Shown: piece after piece, positions 1-7,479 of the stretch
How positions within the stretch are numbered: position 1 is the stretch's first letter
Layout: each line of letters begins with the position of its first letter
Assembly: GCA_934371475.1 (NCBI GenBank)
Contig: CAKRNX010000039.1
Location: 1-16,980, forward strand
Direction of reading: 5' to 3'
Length of the DNA stretch: 16,980 bases
Source: an uncultured Lachnospiraceae bacterium
GTDB taxonomy: Bacteria; Bacillota; Clostridia; Lachnospirales; Lachnospiraceae
Notes under the pieces: generated by a model
Database searches by the model: none
Told to the model about the DNA's origin: nothing
What the model saw: only the letters and a program-made list of their open reading frames with translations
Program-made: the position numbers and the translations under genes

Positions 1-415
1 TCACGACCATCCCGGGGATCATCCGCATCAGTGCCAGATCCTCGTTGCATTGATGAGTTGCACCGTCTTCACCGACAGAAATGCCTGCATGACTTGCAGC
101 AATTTTGACATTCAGATGCGGATAACCGATGGAATTACGCACCTGCTCATACGCTCTGCCCGCCGCAAACATGGCGAAAGTGCTGGCAAAGGGTACTTTT
201 CCTGTCGTTGCCAGTCCGGCCGCAATACACATCATATTTGCCTCTGCGATACCACAGTCAATATGCCTCTCGGGAAAAGCTTTTTTGAATATTCCTGTTT
301 TGGTAGCACCTGCCAGATCCGCATCCAGCACTACCAGATTTTCATGCTCGGTCCCAAGCTCAACCAGCTCTTTGCCGTAGCTCTCTCTCGTAGCAATCTT
401 CTTTACTTCTGACAT
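1..415 (-). CDS. Transketolase, C-terminal subunit (partial)
   Basis: This is the N-terminal 138 codons of the second half of a split transketolase; the rest lies beyond position 1. With the preceding gene product it should form the thiamine-diphosphate enzyme that moves two-carbon ketol units between pentose, triose and hexose phosphates in the cytoplasm. The read shows the pyrimidine-binding domain: a DADL segment near residue 31 and the IAEANM motif at 56-61, whose glutamate (E58) is the residue that activates the cofactor in this family. A GEDGATHQ motif follows. The ATG at 415 lies inside the end of the upstream gene (13-base overlap with its stop at 403), so the two subunits are translationally coupled; a GGGGGAAG stretch just before the ATG can serve as ribosome binding site. 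The identification is secure. A 1-deoxyxylulose-5-phosphate synthase is unlikely because its two halves are fused. Confidence 0.93.
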   Translation of the reverse strand, partial: MSEVKKIATRESYGKELVELGTEHENLVVLDADLAGATKTGIFKKAFPERHIDCGIAEANMMCIAAGLATTGKVPFASTFAMFAAGRAYEQVRNSIGYPHLNVKIAASHAGISVGEDGATHQCNEDLALMRMIPGMVV

Positions 416-1242
416 AATGCTTCCCCCACTTTCTCTAAATCTGCCATCGCAACCGCATACTGCTCGTCATTCGGAGCAACGCCATGCCATGACGCCTGGT
501 TTTCCATGAAGGAAACTCCTTTTCCCTTTACCGTCTTCATAATAATCACAGAAGGCATTCCTTTTGTCTCAGAAGCTTCTCTGAATGCCTCACGCAGCTG
601 ATCCATATCATTGCCATCCTCTACATTGATAGCATGGAAATGGAAGGCTTCGAATTTTTTATCAATCGGGTACGGTGAACAAACATCTTCGATATTTCCG
701 TCAATTTGCAGTCCGTTGTTGTCTACAATCACGCACAGGTTGTCCAGCTTTCTGTCGCCTGCAAACATCGCAGCCTCCCAGATCTGACCTTCCTGAATTT
801 CGCCGTCGCCTACCAGTGTATAGACACGATAGCTCTCATTGCTCATTTTTGCTGACAGCGCCATTCCTACCGCCACAGACATTCCCTGTCCCAGAGAGCC
901 GGAAGACATATCTACGCCCGGTGTATGCTGCATACAGGGATGTCCCTGCAGATAAGAGCCTACATGACGCAATGTCACCAGATCCTCTACCGGAAAATAA
1001 CCTCTGTGCGCCAGTGCCGCATAATAGCCGGGTGCCGTGTGCCCCTTGGACAGCACAAAACGATCCCTGTCCGGCTTGTCCGGATGCTTTGGATCAATGT
1101 TCATCTCTTCAAAATACAGATATGTAAATACATCTGCTGCCGACAATGATCCGCCCGGATGTCCGGCTTTTGCACTGTGGACAGCAGTCACAATACTTTT
1201 ACGAACTTCGTTCGCCATTTTTTGTAATTCCAGTGTGTTCAT
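403..1242 (-). CDS. Transketolase, N-terminal subunit
   Basis: This 279-residue protein is the diphosphate-binding half of a split transketolase of the non-oxidative pentose phosphate pathway. Visible motifs are AGHPGGS with H28, SKGH with H68, GSLGQG at 115-120, and the thiamine-diphosphate/Mg motif GDGE (145-148) followed by the DNNG asparagines at 175-176; H253 lies in a SWHG motif near the end. The length fits the split type found in many Clostridia and archaea. The ATG at 1242 is chosen over an in-frame ATG seven codons upstream because GGAAAGGA lies seven bases before it, while the upstream ATG has no ribosome binding site. It lies 49 bp downstream of the ribulose-phosphate epimerase gene and overlaps the C-terminal subunit gene, so the three probably form one transcript serving pentose catabolism. 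Confidence 0.95.
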   Translation of the reverse strand: MNTLELQKMANEVRKSIVTAVHSAKAGHPGGSLSAADVFTYLYFEEMNIDPKHPDKPDRDRFVLSKGHTAPGYYAALAHRGYFPVEDLVTLRHVGSYLQGHPCMQHTPGVDMSSGSLGQGMSVAVGMALSAKMSNESYRVYTLVGDGEIQEGQIWEAAMFAGDRKLDNLCVIVDNNGLQIDGNIEDVCSPYPIDKKFEAFHFHAINVEDGNDMDQLREAFREASETKGMPSVIIMKTVKGKGVSFMENQASWHGVAPNDEQYAVAMADLEKVGEALCQK

Positions 1243-1291
1243 ACAATATCCTTTCCATTTCATTCAGCACAGTCTGTTCCCACGCTGCATC

Positions 1292-1993
1292 TTATTCACT
1301 TTTCTGCCCATAATAGGCGTTTTCTCCATGTTTTCTAAGGAAATGCTTATCCAGCATATATTGCGGTGCAGAAACCGATTTTGGATTAATTGACTCCGTC
1401 CATGCAGATATTTTGGCCACTTCCTCTAATACAACTGCATTATGCACAGCCTGATTGGAATCTTTTCCCCAGGCAAACGGACCGTGATGCGCACATATCG
1501 CTCCGGGATAATATCTAATATTTAAATTGCGTTTCCGGAATGTTTCTATGATCACAAGACCCTGATTCTTTTCATAGTTCTCCCGCACTTCTTCCTCTGT
1601 CAGAACACGACAGCACGGAACGCTTCCATAAAAATAATCAGCCTGTGTTGTACCATAACAGGGAATATCACGCCCTGCCTGTGCCCACGCTGCTGCCATC
1701 GGCGAATGCGTATGCACGACTCCTCCTATTTCCGGAAATGCTTTAAACAGTTCTATATGCGTAGGTGTATCTACAGATGGATTATATTTTCCTTCTATCT
1801 TATTTCCATCCAGATCCATCACTACCATATCATCCGGCGTGAGTACATCATAGTCAACTCCGCTGGGTTTTATCACAAAATATCCGCTCTTCCGGTCTAT
1901 TTCACTAACAGTGCCCCATGTAAAAGTAATCAAACCCCGACGCGGCAACTCCATATTAGCTTCATAGACTTTTTTCTTCAGCTCTTCTAACAT
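1292..1993 (-). CDS. araD: L-ribulose-5-phosphate 4-epimerase
   Basis: This 233-residue class II aldolase-fold protein interconverts L-ribulose 5-phosphate and D-xylulose 5-phosphate, the last step that brings L-arabinose into the pentose phosphate pathway. The zinc-site histidines are in HTHS (H94, H96) and HHGPFAWG (H170). D75 in SVDTPTH and the C-terminal NAYYGQ tyrosine (Y228) match the catalytic Asp and Tyr of the E. coli enzyme, which is also about 231 residues long. The presence of these residues and the near-identical length favour the epimerase over fuculose- or rhamnulose-phosphate aldolases; UlaF/SgbE-type epimerases of ascorbate metabolism have the same fold and cannot be fully excluded. 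The start at 1993 has AAAGGAG six bases upstream; an ATG 16 codons earlier lacks a site. No araA or araB lies in the window. Its product feeds transketolase, which is encoded directly downstream. Confidence 0.93.
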   Translation of the reverse strand: MLEELKKKVYEANMELPRRGLITFTWGTVSEIDRKSGYFVIKPSGVDYDVLTPDDMVVMDLDGNKIEGKYNPSVDTPTHIELFKAFPEIGGVVHTHSPMAAAWAQAGRDIPCYGTTQADYFYGSVPCCRVLTEEEVRENYEKNQGLVIIETFRKRNLNIRYYPGAICAHHGPFAWGKDSNQAVHNAVVLEEVAKISAWTESINPKSVSAPQYMLDKHFLRKHGENAYYGQKSE

Positions 1994-2047
1994 CCGCACT
2001 CCTTTCAAAAACATTCTTTCCGAACATTTTCTCTTCTTCACTCCTCA

Positions 2048-2074
2048 TATCTGTGGCGGGAGGGCCACCAGATA
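2048..2074 (-). promoter_or_regulatory. Stem-loop in araD leader
   Basis: An inverted repeat with a ten-base-pair stem (2048-2057 with 2064-2074, one bulged base, six-base loop) sits about 55 bp before the araD start. It is not followed by a T-run on the minus strand, so it is not an ordinary terminator. Next to it are two direct CTGTTC repeats (2082-2087 and 2097-2102) that could be half-sites for a regulator. The function is not known; a role in controlling the pentose operon is inference from position only. Confidence 0.4.
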
Positions 2075-2140
2075 CGGAACACTGTTCAGAAATCTTCTGT
2101 TCAAGAATACCCTGCTATATTGCAGCCCTTTTCCATTCCC

Positions 2141-2169
2141 ATCATACACGTTTTTCCATCTTTCGTCTA
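2141..2169 (-). promoter_or_regulatory. Possible promoter of the araD-transketolase operon
   Basis: On the minus strand TAGACG (2169-2164, four of six matches to TTGACA) is followed after exactly 17 bases by TATGAT (2146-2141, five of six matches to TATAAT). The -35 box starts just after the stop codon of the ABC permease. It would give a leader of roughly 140 bases containing the hairpin and the CTGTTC repeats. The match is moderate and there is no strong terminator after the permease, so read-through from the ABC operon is also possible. Confidence 0.4.
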
Positions 2170-2172
2170 CCA

Positions 2173-5100
2173 TTATTCCACGCTTTTGAGCGATTCGACC
2201 ATATCGATCTTCTTCAATTTGAAATGCATCAGCATATTAATGACAAATGAAAAACCAAATGTAAACAGAGTACTGTACAGGTAACTGGGAGGATTGATAT
2301 TTCTGCCGAACATACACACATCCACTTCTACTGTTGTCATGATAAACCGGTGCAGGAAAATGCCAATTCCGATGCCAACGCCAGCTCCTATAATCGTCAG
2401 CAGAATATTTTCCCGATACACATACATATCAACTTCCCTGTCATAAAATCCCAGCACTTTAATCGTCGCCAGCTCCCGCCTTCGCTCATTAATGTTGATA
2501 TTGTTCAGATTGTAAAGCACTACAAATGCCAGCATTCCGGCAGAAATGATCAGCACCGCCACCACGATATTCAGCGATCCCAGCATATCTTCCATCTGAC
2601 TTGAAATCGTATCCGTGTATGTCACATTCAGCACACCGTCCAGCGCCAGAATATCCTTCCCAATCTCGTGATTCTGCTCCACAACCTCACTGTTTACATT
2701 TACCAGAATGCTGTTATAGGATGGCTCCTTTTCGTATACCTTCCGGTAGCAGTCCGCTGTCATATAAACGTAATGGTACAGATAATTTTCCGCCACAGCC
2801 GTGATCGGGACGCTGACCTGGTGCCTGTCATCATCCTCAAGTGTTATCTTATCCCCTACTTTCAGCCCCAGCATCTTAGCAATTTTTTCTGTGATAATCA
2901 CGCCGTCATCGTTCAGCTGATATGCCTCATGGCTGGTTCTGTCGCGAAATACCATAAAGCGATCCAGCCCCTCTGTCGTCTCGGGCACATACAGATAAGG
3001 AGTATACTCCCGCGCTCCGTCCGTCACGGTAATCTTCTGGGCATGAATCTTCTGATATGCCGCAATGCGCTGATCCTGCACCAGGTAATCGTCCACTTCC
3101 CCTCGCTCATTCTGCTGCGCATCCGGATTCAGAATTACCATCTGATCATAATACTGCAACTGTTCGTACTGAAGTTTCGCGATATCCATGATGGAATCTT
3201 TCAGTCCAAATCCCACCAGCAGCAATCCCATGCAGCCACCGATTCCGATAATGGTCATGAAAAATCTTTTCTTGTAGCGCAGCAGATTTCTCACAGTTGA
3301 TTTCCAGGAGAAACTCAGATGCTTCCACAGAAACGGGATGTATTCTACCCAGACCCGCTTTCCTTCCTTCGGCGCAGGCGGCCTCATCAAAACCGCCGGG
3401 AATGATGACAGCTCCCTGCGGCAGGACGAAAACGTGGCTCCCAGCGTACATACCAGCGCCACACCCATGGCAATCAGTCCAAAATTCCAGTTATAAGGAA
3501 CCAGGATCTGCGGAATGTGATGATACATCATGCCATATGCGTAAATAATAATATACGGCAGGATTTTTTCTCCCACAAGAATACCGAAAATGCTTCCTCC
3601 CAGCGTGGCATACAGCGCATATTTCAGATATTTCATGGCAATATCCTTTTTCCCGTATCCCAGCGCCTTTAACGTACCAATCTGCGTCCGTTCCTCTTCC
3701 ACCATCCTTGTCATGGTTGTCAGGCTGATCAGCGCCGCTACCAGGAAAAACAGCACCGGAAACACCCGTCCGATATTGGTCATACGATCTGCATTTTCTC
3801 CATAACCGGCATGTTCCGGCAATGCTGAGCGATCCTGCACATACCATTCCGGCATTTTTATTTCATCAATCTGAGCCTGCGCATCATCAATTTTCTGCTG
3901 CGCATCGTCCAGTGTACTCTGTGCATCATTGATCTGATCCTGACCGTCCTTGATTTTCTGATCAGCCTCCTTCTTTCCATCCTCATAATCCTTCCAGCCA
4001 TCGTCGATGCTTTTCTGATTTTTCTCAATCTCAGATTCCGCCTCTGAAAGCTTCTGCTCGCCATCTGCGATTTCCTGTCTGGAACTCTCCAGTGTCTGCC
4101 TTCCCTCAGACAAAGCTGCTTCGCCCGACTCTACCTGACTTCTGGAAGAACGCAGCGTCTCTTTTCCCGCATTCAGCTGATCCCAGGCATCTTGCAGCTG
4201 CTGCTTTCCCTGAGCCAGCTGATTTTGCCCTGCTGTAATCTGCTGCTGTTTCTGCGCAATCTCACTTTCCCCCTGATCCAGACTCGCATGTCCCTGGGCA
4301 ATCTGCTCTCTTCCCGCCGCAATCTGTTCCCTGGCGGAATTTAGCTGCTGATATCCGCTGTCAATCTGGGATTTAAGCTGGTTCAACTGCGCCTCCTTTT
4401 CGCTCAGAGCCGTCCCGCTCTCCTCCAGCGTCTGCGCATACGTATCCAGCTGCGCTTTTGCCTCTGCCAGCTGACTCTCCTGCTGCTCAAATGTACCGAT
4501 CTGGCCAGTAAGCTCCGCGATCTGCGCATCGATCCCGCCAAGCTGAGTTTCCGCCTGTGCGGCAGCAGCCTCTGCATCCTGAATCTGCTGATTATTACTG
4601 CTTATCGTACCGTTCAGCGTCTCAATCTCGCTGCCAAGCTGTGCAATCTGCGTCTGCACACTGCCAAGCTCGCCTGCCTTTGACTCACGTTCCTGCTGCT
4701 TTCCTGAAAGCTGCGCCTCCAAACTGTCAATCTGGCTCTGATCTGGCGTTTCCTGCGCCCTCAGTTCTTCCAGCTGGCTCTGCAGAGACGCAATTTCCCC
4801 ATCAATAGCTCCGATCTCGCTCTCCAGAGCAGCTGCACTCTGTTCCTGCGCAGACAGTACATTGTTCTTTTCCTCAAGCTGACTTTGCAGGCTGCTGTTC
4901 TCTCCCTCCAGCTGCTGCCGCAAAGCATCCGCCGACGTTCTGGCAGAAGACGCCGCCGCGGCCACTTCCTCTCGGGAAGCAGTCAAACCTGCCAGAGCAG
5001 TCCGTGCCTGTTCAATCGCCGGCCGATTCTGTTCCAACGTCTGCGCACCGCTCTCATAAACCGCCTGCTGCTCCGCCAGATCTGCCTCTGCGGCGGTCTG

Positions 5101-6432
5101 CTGCTGTTTTGCCGCCTGCAATGCACTCTGGCCGGCATCATACTGTTGCTGATAACTCTCCAGCGTCCTGGCCGACTCATCTCCCGCCTGCTCTGCCGCA
5201 TCCAGTTCGCTGCTCTTCTGCTCCAGCTGCTGTCTGTTTGCCGACAGGCTTGCCTTTGCCTCGTTTAACTGTTTCTGCCCGTCCGCCAGCTGCTGCTTCG
5301 TGGAAGCTTCCGCCGCGTCAAACTCGGACTGTCTCAGGTTCAGAGCGGACTCTGCCGATGCCATCTGGCTCTCTCCCTCTGCCAGCTGTGCTTTCGCGTC
5401 TGCCAGCTGCGCTTCCTTCTCACTCAGCTGCGTCTCCCCGTCTGCCAGTTGTGCCTTTGCATCTGCAAGTTTCTGTTTCGAACTTTCCAGCGTTTCCCTT
5501 CCGGCAGTCAGTTCTGATTCACCGCTCTCCAGCTTTTCTTTTGCATCTGAAAGTTCTGACTCCGCTTCTGTCTTTCCATTTTCCAGATCTGTTCTGGCAT
5601 CCGCAAGTTTCTGTTTTCCCTCTTCCAGATCAGCCCTGTGTTCTTCAAGCTTCTGCGTGGCTTCTTCCATCACTTCCTGATAGCGTGCCTCGCACCGGAC
5701 ATCCGCGATTTCCTCGATCCGGGCTGTCACCGCGTTGATCAGGCTGTCATATTCATCCGTATAATCAGTCAGTGTACTGGCTCCCTCCACAGTAATGTAT
5801 GCCACCGTATATACTTCACTGTCAAAATCTTCCGGAAGCACATACATCACTCCTGCCACTTCTCCGTTTCCCAGCGTAGAACTTCCCTTATTGTAAGAGA
5901 GATAGGCCGAACTGCTTCCGGTTCCGCAGATTACATATGAAGTAGTTTTCAGGATCGAATTCTCCTCATCCGGGATCGTCAGCGTGATCGGATCCCCTAC
6001 CTGATAACCCATTTTACTCAGGTAATCCTGGTCTACAAAACACGTCCCCGGCTCTGTTGGAAGACTGCCCTCCGTCACAGTCAGCTGATTCATAGTGCTT
6101 AACAGAGACTCTACATGAAGCACATTCTGCAATTCCCCCTGTCCGCACAGCACGTCTGTAGTATAACCAGGCTCCACACCGGCCACACCTTCCACTTGCC
6201 CCAGCGCCTCCACATCACGTTCTGTCAGTCCCAGCGTTCCCATCACTCTGATATCCATCAGGTTTGTCCCGTCAAAATATGCATCACCCGTAGCCCGCAT
6301 ATCAGGAGCTGAAGACTGGATTCCCGAATAGAACGCCACACCCAGCGCTACAATAAAAAATATCGACAGGAAACGGTTCAGCGTCCCTTTCATCTCCATA
6401 TGAAAATCTTTTCTCAGCGCTCTCTTTCTCAT
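2173..6432 (-). CDS. FtsX-type ABC permease with giant coiled-coil ectodomain
   Basis: This 1419-residue membrane protein is the permease partner of the ATPase encoded just upstream. Numbered from the ATG at 6432, there is one transmembrane helix at about 21-38, an extracellular domain to about 245, an uninterrupted Gln/Ala/Glu/Ser-rich coiled coil from about 250 to 858, an EWYV motif at about 862-865, and three helices at about 887-907, 938-958 and 984-1001. The second unit has a helix at 1057-1075, an extracellular domain, then three helices near 1289-1309, 1343-1360 and 1386-1404. This two-unit 1+3/1+3 layout with cytoplasmic ETxxLKxLG-like turns (TQIGTLKALGY, ELATIKVLGF) is typical of FtsX/MacB-type exporters or mechanotransmission systems. 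The ATG is preceded by GGTGA, which contains the stop of the ATPase gene, giving coupling; a TTG six codons earlier is a less likely start. The substrate is unknown. Ordinary family members lack most of the coil. Confidence 0.9.
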   Translation of the reverse strand: MRKRALRKDFHMEMKGTLNRFLSIFFIVALGVAFYSGIQSSAPDMRATGDAYFDGTNLMDIRVMGTLGLTERDVEALGQVEGVAGVEPGYTTDVLCGQGELQNVLHVESLLSTMNQLTVTEGSLPTEPGTCFVDQDYLSKMGYQVGDPITLTIPDEENSILKTTSYVICGTGSSSAYLSYNKGSSTLGNGEVAGVMYVLPEDFDSEVYTVAYITVEGASTLTDYTDEYDSLINAVTARIEEIADVRCEARYQEVMEEATQKLEEHRADLEEGKQKLADARTDLENGKTEAESELSDAKEKLESGESELTAGRETLESSKQKLADAKAQLADGETQLSEKEAQLADAKAQLAEGESQMASAESALNLRQSEFDAAEASTKQQLADGQKQLNEAKASLSANRQQLEQKSSELDAAEQAGDESARTLESYQQQYDAGQSALQAAKQQQTAAEADLAEQQAVYESGAQTLEQNRPAIEQARTALAGLTASREEVAAAASSARTSADALRQQLEGENSSLQSQLEEKNNVLSAQEQSAAALESEIGAIDGEIASLQSQLEELRAQETPDQSQIDSLEAQLSGKQQERESKAGELGSVQTQIAQLGSEIETLNGTISSNNQQIQDAEAAAAQAETQLGGIDAQIAELTGQIGTFEQQESQLAEAKAQLDTYAQTLEESGTALSEKEAQLNQLKSQIDSGYQQLNSAREQIAAGREQIAQGHASLDQGESEIAQKQQQITAGQNQLAQGKQQLQDAWDQLNAGKETLRSSRSQVESGEAALSEGRQTLESSRQEIADGEQKLSEAESEIEKNQKSIDDGWKDYEDGKKEADQKIKDGQDQINDAQSTLDDAQQKIDDAQAQIDEIKMPEWYVQDRSALPEHAGYGENADRMTNIGRVFPVLFFLVAALISLTTMTRMVEEERTQIGTLKALGYGKKDIAMKYLKYALYATLGGSIFGILVGEKILPYIIIYAYGMMYHHIPQILVPYNWNFGLIAMGVALVCTLGATFSSCRRELSSFPAVLMRPPAPKEGKRVWVEYIPFLWKHLSFSWKSTVRNLLRYKKRFFMTIIGIGGCMGLLLVGFGLKDSIMDIAKLQYEQLQYYDQMVILNPDAQQNERGEVDDYLVQDQRIAAYQKIHAQKITVTDGAREYTPYLYVPETTEGLDRFMVFRDRTSHEAYQLNDDGVIITEKIAKMLGLKVGDKITLEDDDRHQVSVPITAVAENYLYHYVYMTADCYRKVYEKEPSYNSILVNVNSEVVEQNHEIGKDILALDGVLNVTYTDTISSQMEDMLGSLNIVVAVLIISAGMLAFVVLYNLNNININERRRELATIKVLGFYDREVDMYVYRENILLTIIGAGVGIGIGIFLHRFIMTTVEVDVCMFGRNINPPSYLYSTLFTFGFSFVINMLMHFKLKKIDMVESLKSVE

Positions 6433-6439
6433 ATCCTTC

Positions 6440-7147
6440 TCACCATTCAATCAGCTCTACAGAAACCGGTTCCGGATTCTGCTTCATCTCTGAGACTTTT
6501 CCGTTTTTAATCCGAATTACCCGGTCTGCCATAGGCGCAATCGCCGAATTGTGCGTAATCACAATGACGGTCATCCCTTTCTGTCTGCACATATCCTGCA
6601 GCAGCTTGAGAATTGATTTGCCAGTCTGATAATCCAACGCACCCGTGGGTTCATCACACAGCAAAAGTTTGGGATTTTTGGCCAATGCGCGGGCAATCGA
6701 TACTCTCTGCTGTTCCCCGCCTGAGAGCTGTGCCGGGAAATTCTGCATTCTCTCTCCCAGTCCCACCTCTTGCAGCACAGTGGACGCATCCAGCGGATTT
6801 TTGCAAATCTCCAGCGCCAACTCTACATTTTCCAGCGCTGTCAGATTGGGGATCAGGTTATAAAACTGGAACACAAACCCGATATCGTCCCTGCGATACC
6901 CGGTCAGACGCTTCTGGCTGTATTTTGCAATATTTCTCCCGTCTACCCACACATCACCGCTGCTGGCAGTGTCCATCCCGCCAAGAATATTCAGAACTGT
7001 GGTTTTCCCTGCGCCGCTGGGACCCACAATCACCGCAAATTCTCCCTTTGCAATATTCAGATTAATGCCATCCACCGCACGGATCGTTACTTCACCCATC
7101 TGGTAAACCTTTGTCACATCTTTTAATTTTACAAAATCTTCCTGCAT
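6440..7147 (-). CDS. ABC transporter ATP-binding protein (LolD/MacB/FtsE class)
   Basis: This 235-residue cytoplasmic ATPase should power the FtsX-type permease encoded seven bases downstream. All nucleotide-binding motifs are intact: Walker A GPSGAGKT at 42-49, Q-loop Q94 in FVFQFYNLIP, signature LSGGEQQ at 141-147, Walker B LLLCDE at 161-166 followed by the D-loop GALD, and switch histidine H199 in ITHN. The FQFYNLIPNLTALENV segment is characteristic of the LolD/MacB/YknY branch, which works with permeases that do mechanical work on envelope substrates rather than moving solutes through a channel. The ATG at 7147 has GGGAG five bases upstream. The leader before it is about 110 bases long and contains two stem-loops, so expression may be controlled after transcription starts. 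Confidence 0.95.
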   Translation of the reverse strand: MQEDFVKLKDVTKVYQMGEVTIRAVDGINLNIAKGEFAVIVGPSGAGKTTVLNILGGMDTASSGDVWVDGRNIAKYSQKRLTGYRRDDIGFVFQFYNLIPNLTALENVELALEICKNPLDASTVLQEVGLGERMQNFPAQLSGGEQQRVSIARALAKNPKLLLCDEPTGALDYQTGKSILKLLQDMCRQKGMTVIVITHNSAIAPMADRVIRIKNGKVSEMKQNPEPVSVELIEW

Positions 7148-7197
7148 CTGCTCTCCCTGTATTTATGATGATTCATTCTTCATGTTTCAACAAAATT

Positions 7198-7252
7198 CAA
7201 GAATGCTCCAGCATTCTTGCTGTGAGGTGTGCGTCATGCATTTATTGCATGA
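7198..7252 (-). promoter_or_regulatory. Two-hairpin leader element, copy A
   Basis: Two stem-loops lie between the promoter and the ABC ATPase. One is a perfect ten-base-pair inverted repeat, CAAGAATGCT at 7198-7207 with AGCATTCTTG at 7210-7219, separated by two bases. The other pairs TCATGCA (7234-7240) with TGCATGA (7246-7252). There is no T-run after either on the minus strand. Related pairs of stems lie upstream of both L,D-transpeptidase genes (12762-12804 and 14623-14676). Base changes between copies preserve pairing, mostly as G-U pairs in minus-strand RNA. It may be a cis-acting RNA element or an intergenic repeat. Confidence 0.6.
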
Positions 7253-7264
7253 TATATTTTCTAT

Positions 7265-7273
7265 ATTATAACA
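7265..7273 (-). promoter_or_regulatory. Extended -10 promoter of the ABC operon
   Basis: The minus strand reads TGTTATAAT here: a perfect TATAAT (7270-7265) with a TG two bases further upstream, the extended -10 form that does not need a good -35 box. No clear -35 is visible 16-18 bases upstream. Transcription would start near 7258 and give a leader of about 110 bases. Confidence 0.6.
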
Positions 7274-7323
7274 TATTTCCAGTACTAAAGCGTGTTTGAA
7301 AAACCACTTCCGCGATCTGCGAG

Positions 7324-7435
7324 CTGCGCAGTCTACACTCCGTTTCGGTCGGCGCAAAACCATTGTCCACCGGACAATGTGCGCCCCGCCGGAGGCTTTT
7401 TATTTCACAGGACACAATTTCCTGTGAAATAAAAA
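7324..7435 (-). repeat. Intergenic hairpin repeat, copy A
   Basis: This stretch shares a long, mostly matching sequence with 12886-12990. From the gene side it starts with a 16-base-pair perfect stem (7397-7412 with 7420-7435, seven-base loop). It continues with a compound hairpin: 7380-7394 pairs with 7338-7356 around an inner perfect stem CATTGTCC/GGACAATG (7361-7368 with 7372-7379). It ends in CTGCGCAG. One pair in the compound stem (7387/7347) is C-G here and T-A in copy B (12949/12909). It sits directly after the citrate synthase terminator. Confidence 0.65.
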
Positions 7436-7460
7436 TGGACGCACCATTCCTGGGCGCCCA
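7427..7460 (-). terminator. Intrinsic terminator of citrate synthase
   Basis: On the minus strand TGGGCGC (7460-7454) pairs with GCGTCCA (7442-7436), with one G-U pair and an eleven-base loop, and is followed directly by TTTTTATTT. It starts 20 bases after the citrate synthase stop codon. The T-run is also the first arm of the 16-bp stem of the neighbouring repeat, so the two structures touch. Confidence 0.7.
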
Positions 7461-7479
7461 CACTTTTTCTTTTCTGTTC

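Noticed and set aside
1243..1263. Upstream in-frame ATG for the transketolase N-terminal subunit
   Set aside because: No ribosome binding site before it, while the ATG at 1242 has GGAAAGGA at good spacing and starts at the conserved family N-terminus.
3859..5685. Apparent dense DNA repeat (CTG/CAG-rich motifs) that resembles a repeat array
   Set aside because: It is the coding sequence of the coiled coil; the repeats follow the heptad codon pattern and are not identical spaced repeats, so it is neither a CRISPR array nor a satellite.
4885..5738. Long plus-strand open frames inside the permease gene
   Set aside because: They are mirror frames of the coil coding strand with low-complexity Ser/Pro/Leu/Arg translations and no recognisable domain.
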